Assembly (NCBI RefSeq): GCF_003347515.1
Contig: NZ_QEII01000322.1
Location: 1 to 64,000 of the forward strand
Length of the DNA stretch: 64,000 bases
Reading direction: 5' to 3'
Origin: Rhodoferax ferrireducens
GTDB lineage: Bacteria; Pseudomonadota; Gammaproteobacteria; Burkholderiales; Burkholderiaceae_C
The first letter of the stretch is position 1. Every line of letters starts with the position of its first letter. Positions 8,308 to 18,111 of this stretch are shown here, in pieces. Both the position numbers and the translations under genes were made by a program. Below the pieces are notes generated by a model that saw only the letters and a program-made list of their open reading frames with translations, searched no databases and was not told where the DNA came from.

Positions 8308-9477
8308 TTACCCGAACTGCCGCTTAAAGCGCCAGACGCCGAAGCCGAGGATCACGACGCCCAGCAGCGCCAGGTTCAGCAGCGAATCCCACAGCACATC
8401 CAGCCCCGCGCCCTTCAACAGGATGCCGTAGCCCATCTCGATGAAGTGGTAGAGCGGCGAGAGAAACATCGCTTCGCGCATCCCGGCGGGCATGGCTTCC
8501 GGCGGGGTCCAGGCGCCGGAGAGGAAGATCATCGGCATCAACACGAGAATAGCCAGCATGGCCGCCTGGGCGAGGTTGCGGCTCAGGGTGGCAATGTAGA
8601 GGCCCAGCCCTGCAGTGGTGAAGGTGTAGAGCGTGGTCACGGCGAAGAAAAGCGCGAGGTTGCCTTTCATCGGAACATCGAAGATCCCATGCAGCACGAA
8701 GAACAGGCTGACCGCCGTGCCCAGCAGGATGACCAGGGTCATGGCGATGACCTTGGGCAAGAGTATCTGGATCGGCGTCAGCGGCGAGACCAGCAACTGT
8801 TCGATGGTGCCGCGCTCTTTTTCGCGCACGGCGGCGGCGGCGGGCAGCATGATGGCCATGATGGTGATGACGGTGAGCAGTTCGGCAATGGGCATGAACC
8901 AGGCGTCATTCTGGTTCGGGTTGTACCAGACGCGGTGCTCGTCGCGAATCATGGGCACGTTTTGCATTGAACGCTCGGTGACACCCAGGCGGGCCAGCGC
9001 CTGGTCGAAACTGTACTGCCCGATGATCTGCGCGGCGTAGCTGGAGGCAAGAAAGCCCAGCACGGTGTTGCTGGCATCGACCTGCACCTGCACGTCGGTG
9101 GGCTTGCCCTGAAGCAGGTCGCGTTCGAAGTGCGGCGGGATGTCGAGCGCCACCAGCGCCTGTCCCTGATCCAGCAGGCGCTGTCCTTCTCGGTTGTCCA
9201 GCACTTCGCCGCCCAGCCTGAAATAGGGCGGGCGGAAGCGATGAATGAGCTCGCGCGAGGCTGCGCTGTGGTCGGCGTCATGCACCACCACCACGGCGTG
9301 ATTGAGCTGCATGCTGACGTTGCCCGCCATATAGGTGTCGAAGACAAACAGATAAACGATGGCGAGCAACAGCAGCGTATCGCGCCCGAACTGGATCAGC
9401 TCTTTGGCCGTCATCGCCGCGAGGCGCGACCACCACAGGTAAAGCCGCGCGCGGTTTTCTGCCGGGCCGCCGTTCAT
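8308..9477 (-). CDS. ABC-2 type exporter permease (YbhR/YhhJ-like)
   Basis: An inner-membrane permease of 389 residues. One N-terminal helix (about 24-44) is followed by a large periplasmic domain of ~140 residues and five C-terminal helices from about 190 on, the usual YbhR layout. The cytoplasmic turn with AVREKERGTIEQLLVSPL is the conserved ABC-2 coupling motif. It is the last gene of the long minus-strand operon; its ATG overlaps the stop of the upstream permease by four bases (ATGA). Together the two permeases should form the heterodimeric channel for the double ATPase. Confidence 0.88.
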   Translation of the reverse strand: MNGGPAENRARLYLWWSRLAAMTAKELIQFGRDTLLLLAIVYLFVFDTYMAGNVSMQLNHAVVVVHDADHSAASRELIHRFRPPYFRLGGEVLDNREGQRLLDQGQALVALDIPPHFERDLLQGKPTDVQVQVDASNTVLGFLASSYAAQIIGQYSFDQALARLGVTERSMQNVPMIRDEHRVWYNPNQNDAWFMPIAELLTVITIMAIMLPAAAAVREKERGTIEQLLVSPLTPIQILLPKVIAMTLVILLGTAVSLFFVLHGIFDVPMKGNLALFFAVTTLYTFTTAGLGLYIATLSRNLAQAAMLAILVLMPMIFLSGAWTPPEAMPAGMREAMFLSPLYHFIEMGYGILLKGAGLDVLWDSLLNLALLGVVILGFGVWRFKRQFG

Positions 9478-10628
9478 GATTTTGGCCTCTTGTGAAACAT
9501 GAGGAAGCTCGCCGTCCACAGCGCGACGGCGTAGACCAGCAGCGCCAGCACCTTGCCCCACAACTGTTCAAGACCGACGCCCTTGAGAAAACTGCCAAGT
9601 ACGATGTCGGTGTAATACATGGCGGGGAACAGATGGGCCTCGAACCGCCCGGCCGTGTCCATCGAGGCGATCGGCACCAAGAGGCCCGAGTACAGCACGG
9701 AAGGGACAATGGTGACGATGACGGTGAGCATCATCGCCGCCACCTGGGTGCGCACGAAGAGCGACACCAGCAGGCCGATGCCGGTGGTGCAGCTCACATA
9801 GACCACCGAGGCGAGGAAGAAAAACAGCGGGTCGCCCTTGAAGGGTGCTCCAAAGAGCTGCGTGGCCATGAGCCAGAGAACCAGAAAATTGATCACCGAG
9901 ATACCCACGTAGGGGCTAAGCTTGCCGATCAGGAACTCGCCGCGCGTCACGGTCGAAGCGTAGATGTTGTAGATGGAGCCGTTCTCCTTTTCGCGCACCA
10001 CGCCCAGCGCGGTCAGGAAAGGCGGGGCCACCATCAGCACGAACATCATCAGCACGGCCGCGATGGACCAGACGCTCTTGACCTCCTGGTTGTAGAGGTA
10101 ACGCAGCTGCACGCCAACCGGCTGCGCCATGGCTTGCGCCGTTTGCGCCGACACGCCGAGCCGGCGCGAAATGTAGTTGCCCAGCAGTTCGCCGTTGAAG
10201 GCCGCATTGATGGCGACCACGTATCCCTTGCTGCTGGCCGTGCGGAACGGGAAGGTGCCGTCGATCAGGGTCTGTACTGCCACCGCCCGCCCGGACATCA
10301 GGTTTTCCTGGAAGCGCGGCGGGATAATGATGGCCAGGCGGATGCGGCTGTCGGTGAGCAGGGGGTCTATCTCGCGCTCGCTCGCCACGTCGCCTTTGTA
10401 ATCGAAGTAGCGCGAGTCGATGTAGCGGTGCAGGTAATCGCGGCTCATGGCGCTCTTGTCGTGATCGACCACGGCGAAAGGGATGTGCTCCACGTCCAGG
10501 GTAAGGCCGTAACCAAAGACCAGCATCAAGGCTGCGGGCATCACGAAGGCCAGCGTGAAAAACAGCCGGTCGCGCAGAATCTCGCGCCATTCCTTGCGCG
10601 CCAGCGCGACGATGCGACGGACCTTCAT
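9474..10628 (-). CDS. ABC-2 type exporter permease (YbhS-like)
   Basis: This 384-residue permease has the same plan as its neighbour: basic N-terminus with KEWREILRDRLFF, one helix, a periplasmic domain, then a helical block with the coupling motif VVREKENGSIYNIYASTV. ATG 10628 overlaps the ATPase stop by four bases, which supports this start over the longer frame. It pairs with the permease downstream. YbhFSR-type exporters expel drugs or cations in enterobacteria; the cargo here is unknown. Confidence 0.88.
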   Translation of the reverse strand: MKVRRIVALARKEWREILRDRLFFTLAFVMPAALMLVFGYGLTLDVEHIPFAVVDHDKSAMSRDYLHRYIDSRYFDYKGDVASEREIDPLLTDSRIRLAIIIPPRFQENLMSGRAVAVQTLIDGTFPFRTASSKGYVVAINAAFNGELLGNYISRRLGVSAQTAQAMAQPVGVQLRYLYNQEVKSVWSIAAVLMMFVLMVAPPFLTALGVVREKENGSIYNIYASTVTRGEFLIGKLSPYVGISVINFLVLWLMATQLFGAPFKGDPLFFFLASVVYVSCTTGIGLLVSLFVRTQVAAMMLTVIVTIVPSVLYSGLLVPIASMDTAGRFEAHLFPAMYYTDIVLGSFLKGVGLEQLWGKVLALLVYAVALWTASFLMFHKRPKS

Positions 10629-12430
10629 GCGGATGCCTCCCGCTGTTCCCGCTGCAGGATGCGATGCACGAATACGTCTTCCAGCGTCGGGCTGCGCGGG
10701 GTGCCGTCGGGCGGCAGCCATGCCTCCCGTTGCAGCGCGGCTTTGAGCGCTGCCGGGCTGTCGTCGGCAATGACGCGGCCAGCGTGCATCAGCACCAGAT
10801 GGTCGCAATGCTCGGCCTCGCTCATGTAATGGGTGGTGATGAGGATGGCCACCTGCTCGACGCGCGCCAGATGCACGAGAATCTCCCAGAAACGGCGCCG
10901 GCCGATGGGATCCACGCCGGAGGTCGGCTCATCGAGGAACAAGACGCGCGGCCCATGCACCAGGGCGCAGGCCAGCGCCAGACGCTGGCGGATGCCCATC
11001 GGCAGCTTGCTGACGATCTGGGCGGTGACGTCAGACAGGCCCGCCAGCGCCACCACGCGGCCCATACGCTCGGCCAGGCGGTTGCCCGGCACGCCGTAAA
11101 TGCGCGCAAACAGGCGCAGGTTCTCATGCACCGTCATGTCCTGATACAAGGAAAACGCCTGCGACACATAGCCGATGCGCTCCTTGATGGCCTGGCTGGC
11201 GTGGCGCATGTCTGCCCCCGCCACCGTACCCGCGCCGCTCGTGGGTGGCAGGATGCCGGTGAGCATCTTGATTGCCGTGGTCTTGCCGGCGCCGTTGGCG
11301 CCCAGCAGGCCGAAAATCTCCCCTTGGCGCACCTCGAAACTGATCCGATCGACGGCGCGAAAGTGGTCGAAATCGCGGCTCAGTTCCCGCGCCGCGATGG
11401 CGATGCCGTCGCCCTTGGGCGGGTCGCCGTCCAGCCAGAGCCGACTTTTTTGCGCGCCAGCCTGTCCGGCCGCTTGCCGCTGCTGCAACAGGGCGATGAA
11501 GGCGTCTTCCAGCTCGGGCGCGCCGGCCCGCATCTCGCCCACCTGCAAGCCGGCAAGCTGCGCTTCGATCTGGACACGGGCGGCCTGCGGCGCCGCCCCC
11601 GGCACGAACACGCGCAGCCCGGGGCCGACCGCTTCGGCCTGCGGGAACAGCGTTTGCAGTTGGCGCAGCGCCTCGACCTGCGGCTCGGCCACCAGCGTGA
11701 CCAGCGTGCCCGGCACCTCGCGCAGGATCACGTCCGGCGCGCCCTCGATCAGCACCCGCCCGCCGAACATCAGGGACAGGCGGTGAAAACGTGCCGCCTC
11801 GTCCATATAGGCGGTGGAAACCAGTGCCGTGACGCCCCGCTCGCGCAGCAATTGCGTGAGGATCATCCAGAAATCCCGCCGCGACACCGGGTCCACGCCG
11901 GTGGTTGGCTCGTCCAGGATGATCAGCTCGGGTTCGTGGATCAGTGTGCAGACGAGGCCGAGCTTTTGCTTCATGCCGCCGGAAAGCTGCTTCATCGGCC
12001 GGTCGCGGAAATGGTCCAGGCGCGTCATGGGCAGCAGCTTGTGCTTGCGCCGGGCCAGTTCCGCCGGCGGCACATCGCGCAGTTCGGCGAAGAAATCGAT
12101 GTTCTCCTCCACCGACAGTTCGGGGTAAAGGTTGAGACCCAGGCCCTGCGGCATGAAACCGAGCCGGCCCTTGACCCGTTCGGCTGCCGCTTCGGAGTCG
12201 ATCTTTTCGCCAAGGACATGAAGCGTGCCACCCTCGAACGAGAGCACACCAGCGATGGCCTTCATCAGGCTGCTTTTTCCGGCGCCATCGGGGCCGATCA
12301 GGCCGTAAATCTCGCCGCGCTCAAGAGTGAGGCTGGCGCCGTCGACCGCCGTCTGTTGGCGGTAGCGTTTGACGAGCTCCTGCACCCGCACGACGGGCGC
12401 GTCCTTGCCTACCAGCGCGGGCTGGCCCAT
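10625..12430 (-). CDS. ABC transporter with two fused ATPase domains (YbhF-like)
   Basis: This 601-residue protein carries two nucleotide-binding domains. The first has Walker A GPDGAGKSS (about 46-54), signature LSGGMKQK and Walker B ILDEPTTGVDP. The second has Walker A GANGAGKTT, a divergent signature LPMGIRQR and Walker B FLDEPTSGVDP. The unequal signatures suggest that the two ATP sites differ in activity, as in other YbhF proteins. Its start overlaps the end of the membrane fusion gene by 22 bases, and its end overlaps the first permease gene by four. Confidence 0.9.
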   Translation of the reverse strand: MGQPALVGKDAPVVRVQELVKRYRQQTAVDGASLTLERGEIYGLIGPDGAGKSSLMKAIAGVLSFEGGTLHVLGEKIDSEAAAERVKGRLGFMPQGLGLNLYPELSVEENIDFFAELRDVPPAELARRKHKLLPMTRLDHFRDRPMKQLSGGMKQKLGLVCTLIHEPELIILDEPTTGVDPVSRRDFWMILTQLLRERGVTALVSTAYMDEAARFHRLSLMFGGRVLIEGAPDVILREVPGTLVTLVAEPQVEALRQLQTLFPQAEAVGPGLRVFVPGAAPQAARVQIEAQLAGLQVGEMRAGAPELEDAFIALLQQRQAAGQAGAQKSRLWLDGDPPKGDGIAIAARELSRDFDHFRAVDRISFEVRQGEIFGLLGANGAGKTTAIKMLTGILPPTSGAGTVAGADMRHASQAIKERIGYVSQAFSLYQDMTVHENLRLFARIYGVPGNRLAERMGRVVALAGLSDVTAQIVSKLPMGIRQRLALACALVHGPRVLFLDEPTSGVDPIGRRRFWEILVHLARVEQVAILITTHYMSEAEHCDHLVLMHAGRVIADDSPAALKAALQREAWLPPDGTPRSPTLEDVFVHRILQREQREASA

Positions 12431-13518
12431 GGCGCATCCTCTTTCCAGCGGATCACGGCATCGGCCGGCAGGCCGGGCGTGGCGCGATGCTGCGGGTTGG
12501 CATCCAGATAGAGCTTGACCGCGTACACTAGCTTGACGCGCTCATCCGGGGTTTGCACCTCCTTGGGGGTGAATTGGGCTTGCGAGGCGATATGGCGCAC
12601 GGTGGCCGCGAGCGGCTCATTCGGAAACGCGTCGGTATGGATGCGCGCCGGCAGGCCCAGGCGCAGCTTGCCGATCTCGTTGGCCGGGATGAACACCTTG
12701 AGGTAGAGCCGGTCCAGATCGACGATGTCGAACATCGGCGCGCCGGGCGCGATGACTTCGCCCACGTCAACCATGCGGGTGGTGAGCACCCCGGCCGCCG
12801 GTGCCTTGAGGGTCAGGTCGTCCCGCACGCTCTGCGCCTCGGCCAGCGCCGCTTTGGCCTGGTCGCGCTGTGCGGCCAGGGCCGCCAATTCATCCTCCCT
12901 GGCGCGGATACGTTCCAGGCCAAGCATGGCTTGGGCGAGTTGTTTTTCGGCGCTGGTCACGCCCTGGCGGGCAGCAATGGCCTGGTTTTGCGTCACCTGG
13001 CTGGCGAGTTCCATTTGTTCGTAACGATGCCGGTCCACCGTGCCGGATTCCGCGAGCCGCTTGAAACGGGCGGCATCCCGCTCCGCCTGTGCCGCGTTGG
13101 CGAGCGCCGTCGCGCGCTGGGAACGCGCGAGTGCCTCGCCAGCCTCGGCGGTCTGAACGGTCAGCGGCGCATCCTTGCGCAGCATCGCCAGCCCAGTCTG
13201 GGCCGCCTTGAATTGCGCTTCCAGCGCGACCACCGCCTGCCGCGCCTGCTCCACCCTGGCGTCCACCTGCGCGGCATCCAGCCGCAGCAGCACCTGGTCT
13301 TTTTGAACCGCGTCGCCTTCTCTGGCGAAGAGCTCGGCCACGCGTCCCGGCATCTTGCCTGCGACGAGGTAATGATCCCCCTCGATGCGGCCGTTGGCCT
13401 GGATCAAGCCTTCGGGCAGCGGCGGCTGGCGCAGCAGAAACCACCAGACGGTGAGGCCCATGACAGCAAGCAGGGCCACCGCCACCGGAACGAGCAGGCG
13501 TTTTGGGGGTGTTTTCAT
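12409..13518 (-). CDS. HlyD-type membrane fusion protein (YbhG-like)
   Basis: A 369-residue periplasmic adaptor anchored by one N-terminal helix (about 8-30). A biotinyl-lipoyl half (NGRIEGDHYLVAGKMPGRV) comes next, then a long coiled-coil hairpin (about 90-215) rich in Ala, Gln and Arg, then the returning lipoyl half (LTLKAPAAGVLTTRMV) and a beta-barrel. It should link the ABC permeases to the outer-membrane TolC. I chose ATG 13518, which has GAGGA upstream; an in-frame GTG at 13548 would overlap the TolC gene. Confidence 0.88.
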   Translation of the reverse strand: MKTPPKRLLVPVAVALLAVMGLTVWWFLLRQPPLPEGLIQANGRIEGDHYLVAGKMPGRVAELFAREGDAVQKDQVLLRLDAAQVDARVEQARQAVVALEAQFKAAQTGLAMLRKDAPLTVQTAEAGEALARSQRATALANAAQAERDAARFKRLAESGTVDRHRYEQMELASQVTQNQAIAARQGVTSAEKQLAQAMLGLERIRAREDELAALAAQRDQAKAALAEAQSVRDDLTLKAPAAGVLTTRMVDVGEVIAPGAPMFDIVDLDRLYLKVFIPANEIGKLRLGLPARIHTDAFPNEPLAATVRHIASQAQFTPKEVQTPDERVKLVYAVKLYLDANPQHRATPGLPADAVIRWKEDAPWASPRW

Positions 13519-13537
13519 GGCATCAGTGTCCTCGAAT

Positions 13538-14833
13538 TCAGAGCTCACCCGTGGCGCGCTTCAGACGCAACCCCGCCAGTGCGGCATCAGACAGCGCATT
13601 GGCGTGGTTGCTCTCGCTGCCGGTACGCAGGGTCTCGGCATCCAGCACCTCGGTATGGGTGGCGAGTCCGTTGGCATAGCGGTCGCGCGCCACCAGCAGG
13701 TTTTCCTTGGCCTGGGCGATGGCCGACTGGGTGACGATGAGGCGCTTGCGGGTCTCTTCCACATCCAGCCAGGTCTGGCGAACCTGTAGCGCAATGATGG
13801 AGGCCAGTTCGTCGCGCTGTTCCGACAATGCCGCGGCCTCGCGCTCGACAGCGCTGGCGCGGTGGCCGGCCACGCCGCCATCGAACAGATTCCACTTGGC
13901 CCCCAGGGTGACCATCCATTGCCCTTGATGCACCTGGTAGCGGTTCTCCTGGTAGCCGTAACCGCCGGAAAGCGCGACCTGCGGGGCGGTTTCACCACGC
14001 ACGGCGGCGGCCTGATGGCGCATCGCTTCAATCTGATGCGCCAGTGCCGCCAGCTCGCTACGCCGCTCCAGTGCCCGCTCGGTCAGGGCGTGAAACTGAG
14101 CCTGCGTCGCCTCGGGCGAAAGGTCGTCTAGCGTGACGGACTGATCCAGCGGCCGTCCCAGCAGGCGGTTGTAGGCGGCGCGCGCCAGATCGAGTCCATT
14201 GGCCATCTGCAATTGGCGCTGGCGCGCATCGGCCAGGGCCACCCGAACAGAGAGCAGGTCGCTTTTGGCCACCATGCCCTGCTCGTGCAGGTTCCCCACA
14301 TCCCGTGCATGAGCCTCCAGGCTGGTGACATGGCTCTCAGTGACCTTCAACATACGGCTGGCGCGCAGCACGCTGACATAAGCATCCGCCACGCGCAGTT
14401 TGAGGTTCTGTGCGTCGGCGGTTTCGCCCAGCCTCGCCGCATCCATGCCTGCCGTGGCAGCATCGATGCCGCGCGTGATGCGGCCACCGGTGTAGAGCGG
14501 CAGCGTCGCCATGGCCCGGTAGGCGGCGCTGTCCCGCTGGGCCAGCGGCATTTGCAGCGACTGGCCAAAAAAATCAACTTTGGCCGCCGGTGTCTCACCG
14601 AGGGCGGTATAGCCCGCCTCCAGCGCCATATTGGGCAGACGGGCGGATTTCGCCGCCTCCAGCAGACTCGCAGCGGCGGCGCTGCTTTCACGTGACGCTT
14701 TGAGCCCACGGTCAACGGTCAGCGCGGTGTCCCATGCCTGTTGCAGGGACTCAGCGGCGGCGTTGCTGGCGAGCAGGGCAGCGGCCAGAGCCGCCAGCGG
14801 CAACAGGCCGCGAACTTTTATCGAGCGGTTCAT
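13538..14833 (-). CDS. TolC-family outer-membrane efflux protein
   Basis: A 431-residue protein with a cleavable signal peptide (basic start, Leu/Ala-rich core, likely cut after SNAAA near residue 27) and two internally similar halves made of long amphipathic helices. The stretch LPLYTGGRITRGI and its partner WNLFDGGVAGHRA are the repeated outer-membrane turn signatures of the family. It sits between the RND pump and the ABC exporter and may serve both. ATG 14833 overlaps the pump's stop by four bases. Confidence 0.9.
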   Translation of the reverse strand: MNRSIKVRGLLPLAALAAALLASNAAAESLQQAWDTALTVDRGLKASRESSAAAASLLEAAKSARLPNMALEAGYTALGETPAAKVDFFGQSLQMPLAQRDSAAYRAMATLPLYTGGRITRGIDAATAGMDAARLGETADAQNLKLRVADAYVSVLRASRMLKVTESHVTSLEAHARDVGNLHEQGMVAKSDLLSVRVALADARQRQLQMANGLDLARAAYNRLLGRPLDQSVTLDDLSPEATQAQFHALTERALERRSELAALAHQIEAMRHQAAAVRGETAPQVALSGGYGYQENRYQVHQGQWMVTLGAKWNLFDGGVAGHRASAVEREAAALSEQRDELASIIALQVRQTWLDVEETRKRLIVTQSAIAQAKENLLVARDRYANGLATHTEVLDAETLRTGSESNHANALSDAALAGLRLKRATGEL

Positions 14834-17800
14834 AGGGTTCCTTTTTCCAGGCTTGCTTCTTTCTGCTGCTTGTAGCGAAGCAGCAGATAAAGTAATAGCG
14901 GCACAACGACCAGGGTGAGCACGGTGGATGCCAGCGTGCCAAAAATCAGCGAGATCGCCAGCCCGCCGAACACCGGGTCGGTCAGCATCACGGCGCTGCC
15001 CAGCACGATGGCCAATGCCGTCAGCAGGATGGGCCGCAGGCGCACCGCGCCAGCTTCGAGGATGGCCTCGCGCAAGTCCATGCCCTGTCGCCGGTAATCC
15101 AGCACGAAATCGATGATGAGCAGCGAATTGCGCACCACCACGCCAGCCAGGGCGATGATGCCGATCATGGACGTGGCCGTGAAGGGCTGCCCCATGAGCC
15201 AGTGCCCCGGAAAGATGCCGGCCAGTCCCAGCGGGATCGCCGCCATGGCGACCAGCGGCAGGCTGAACGACTGGTAATAAGCCACCAGCACCAGAAAGAT
15301 GAAGGTGAGCGCCAGACCCAGCGCGCCCAGCATGTCGCGGTAGGTGTCCAACGTCATGCGCAGCTCGCCGTCCCACAGCAGGCGGGAGCCCTCCAGGGTA
15401 TCGGGCGCGATCGGGTTCAGGCGCAGGTTGCCGGTGACGAGTCGGCTGCCATCGGCTAGCGCGAGGCCGTCCAATCGCCGGTCAAGGTCGAGCACGGCAT
15501 AGACGGGGGCGGTGGATTCGAGTTCGCCGCCGACGTAGGTGAAGCGCTCGCCATCCTTGTGCGAAATCGCCCGGTCGACTGAGCCGGGGACGACTTGCAC
15601 CACCTCGGACAGCGGCACCCGCTGGCCCTGCCGGTTGGTCACGGACACGCGTGCCAGCAGTGCGGGATCGATCTGGTGGCGCCGGGGAATCTGCAAGCGG
15701 ATGGGCACCGGGTTCTTCTCGCCAGCGATACGAGCCCGACCCATTTCCTCACCATCGATCAGGCGACGCAGCGCGAGGGCTACTTCGGCCACGCTCAGCC
15801 CGGACAGCGTCGCCTTTTCCCGGTCCACCGTCAGGCGGTACTGGTAGACGTCCTGGGCCTCGGAGTCGGTCACCTCCACCATGTCGCGCGTCTGCTGGAA
15901 GGCCGCCTTGACCTGCGCGGACAGCGCGCGCAACTGCGGTAGATCCTTGCCATAGATTTCGGCCAGCACGGTGGCGCGCACCGGCGGCCCCGGCGGGTCT
16001 TCCACCAGTTGCACCGTACTGCCGGGGTAACGCGCGGCCATAGTCTGCAGTGTGGGCCGCATCTCGCGCACGATGTCGATCGAGGTTTTACTCCGATCAG
16101 CCTTGTTCAGCAGGTTGACGCGGATCTCGGCGACATGTGCCCCCTGCTTGTTGCCGGAACCACGCAGCAAGCCATTGAAGTCGATCACGCCAGCCTCGCC
16201 GATCCAGCTCTGGTAGTTGCGAACGTAAGCGCTCTCGCGCAAAAGGGCTCCGATCTCGCGCGCGAACCGATCAGTCGCCTCCACCGGCGCGGTCGCGGGC
16301 ATGTCCAAGGTGATGTTGAAGGTGTTCTTGTCGTCCTTGGGCATCATGGCCAGTTCGACGCCGAACCAGGACTGCGGCCCACCCAAACCGGCCGGGCGCA
16401 CGAACTGCCAGGCCGGTTGCAGAAGCGACACGGCAATGGCCAATCCCGCCAACAGGAAAACGAACCAGCGGCTGCGTGAACGATCCACTAGCGGCGACAT
16501 GACAGCGCGGTAGAAACGATGCAGGCGGTCATGGGTGTTGTGGTCTTCCAAGTCGTGCCCTTCACCGGGTTTAAGCCACCGGTTGGCGGCCCAGGGCACC
16601 ACCGCGTAGGCCATCAGCAGCGAGGCTGCCATGGCAACCGGCACGTTGAAAGCGACGGGATAGAAATACTGCCCCGGCATACCACTGACCACCAGCAGCG
16701 AGCCGAAAACCAGCATGACCGCCAGCGTCGCCAGGTTGGTGGGGTTGCCGATTTCGTTGGTGGCCTGCACCGTGACCAGGCGTTTGTCCTGCTTGCCAAG
16801 ACGGCTGTAGTTGCGGTGGATGTTTTCGATCACGACAATCGCGCCATCGACCAGCAGCCCCAGCGACAGGATGAGCGCGAACAGCGAAACGCGGTTGATG
16901 GACAGGCCAAAGAGATACGCAGCGCCCAGGGTCAGGGCCAGGATCAGCGGCACGGTCACGCCCACGATCAGTGCCTCCTTGAGGCCCAGGAACGCAGCAG
17001 TCACCAGGAACACGGCCAGCACCGCGATACCCAGGTGCTCGATCAGCCCGCTGACGGCGGCATCCGCCTTCTCGCCGTCATTGCGGGTGACGACCAGTTC
17101 GACCCCTGCCGGTACGAATTGGGCCTTCATCCGCTCGATGCGATCGAGCACATCGTTGGCAACAAAGACGGCGTTGCTACCGGCTTTCTTGGCCACTGCC
17201 AGCGTGACGGCCGGCATCTCCGCCTGCTGCGTCTTGCCAAAGCGCGCATCGGCCGGGCCAAATGCAAGACGGCTCAGGTGCGTGCGCTCTTGCGGCGGAC
17301 CGTCGACGACCTGTGCCACATCGCCCAGATAGATCGGGCGCCCGGCATGGCTGCCCACGATCACGCGCTTGAGGTCTTGCGCCGAGCTCAGAAAGCCGTC
17401 CAGGAACACCTGGCGGTTTTGGCCCTGTTGCACCACCGTTCCCAGGGGCGCGGCGACATTGCTTGCGCGCAGGGTGGCATGCACCTGGTCCAGCGTGACG
17501 CCGAAGGCTTGCAGACGCTGCGGGTCCAGCTCGATGCGCAGTTCCCGGTCGCGCCCGCCCTTGACGGAAATGGCAGAGACCTTGTCCAGGCTGCGCAGTC
17601 CTTCCATCAGGCGGTCGGCCAGACGCTTCAGGGCGTAATCGTCGTAGATCTCGGAGGCGAGGGTGACCGTGACAATGGGCACGTCGTCCACATCCACGCT
17701 GCGAATCAGCGGCTCGCCCGCGCCCGCAGGCAGGCGCTCGCGCTGCCCCAGCACCCGGTCGTAGAGTTTGACCAGCGATTTTTCCTTGTCCTCGCCGACC

Positions 17801-18111
17801 TTGAACTGCACCATCAGCACGCCCATCGAATTCACGGCGGTCGCATAAGTGTGATCAACGCCAGCAATCTGCTTGACGATGCCCTCCAGCGGGCGGATCA
17901 CCAGTTCCTCCACCTCCTCGGCAGAGGCGCCGGGCAGTGTCACCCATACCTGGGCGCCTGGCACCACGATCTGCGGATTTTCCTCGCGCGGGGTCAGCGT
18001 CACGGCCAGCAGCCCCAGCAGGATGCAAGCCAGCATGAACAAAATGGTCAGCTTGGAGGTGGCAAACAGGTCCGCCAGGCGGCCGGCGCTGTTGAGCTTG
18101 TGCTGGCTCAT
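14830..18111 (-). CDS. RND-family efflux pump (HAE1-like inner-membrane transporter)
   Basis: A full-length pump of 1093 residues: helix 1 (about 20-40), two large periplasmic loops and twelve membrane helices. The fourth helix reads LGLLVDGAIVVIEN; AcrB has two adjacent Asp here for proton transfer, this protein has Asp422-Gly423. In helix 10 the AcrB lysine is replaced by Arg (AGVVVRNSLLI). Both changes occur in a branch of RND pumps, so the protein is probably active but not a close AcrB. It pairs with the lipoprotein adaptor just upstream and the TolC just downstream. Confidence 0.92.
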   Translation of the reverse strand: MSQHKLNSAGRLADLFATSKLTILFMLACILLGLLAVTLTPREENPQIVVPGAQVWVTLPGASAEEVEELVIRPLEGIVKQIAGVDHTYATAVNSMGVLMVQFKVGEDKEKSLVKLYDRVLGQRERLPAGAGEPLIRSVDVDDVPIVTVTLASEIYDDYALKRLADRLMEGLRSLDKVSAISVKGGRDRELRIELDPQRLQAFGVTLDQVHATLRASNVAAPLGTVVQQGQNRQVFLDGFLSSAQDLKRVIVGSHAGRPIYLGDVAQVVDGPPQERTHLSRLAFGPADARFGKTQQAEMPAVTLAVAKKAGSNAVFVANDVLDRIERMKAQFVPAGVELVVTRNDGEKADAAVSGLIEHLGIAVLAVFLVTAAFLGLKEALIVGVTVPLILALTLGAAYLFGLSINRVSLFALILSLGLLVDGAIVVIENIHRNYSRLGKQDKRLVTVQATNEIGNPTNLATLAVMLVFGSLLVVSGMPGQYFYPVAFNVPVAMAASLLMAYAVVPWAANRWLKPGEGHDLEDHNTHDRLHRFYRAVMSPLVDRSRSRWFVFLLAGLAIAVSLLQPAWQFVRPAGLGGPQSWFGVELAMMPKDDKNTFNITLDMPATAPVEATDRFAREIGALLRESAYVRNYQSWIGEAGVIDFNGLLRGSGNKQGAHVAEIRVNLLNKADRSKTSIDIVREMRPTLQTMAARYPGSTVQLVEDPPGPPVRATVLAEIYGKDLPQLRALSAQVKAAFQQTRDMVEVTDSEAQDVYQYRLTVDREKATLSGLSVAEVALALRRLIDGEEMGRARIAGEKNPVPIRLQIPRRHQIDPALLARVSVTNRQGQRVPLSEVVQVVPGSVDRAISHKDGERFTYVGGELESTAPVYAVLDLDRRLDGLALADGSRLVTGNLRLNPIAPDTLEGSRLLWDGELRMTLDTYRDMLGALGLALTFIFLVLVAYYQSFSLPLVAMAAIPLGLAGIFPGHWLMGQPFTATSMIGIIALAGVVVRNSLLIIDFVLDYRRQGMDLREAILEAGAVRLRPILLTALAIVLGSAVMLTDPVFGGLAISLIFGTLASTVLTLVVVPLLLYLLLRYKQQKEASLEKGTL

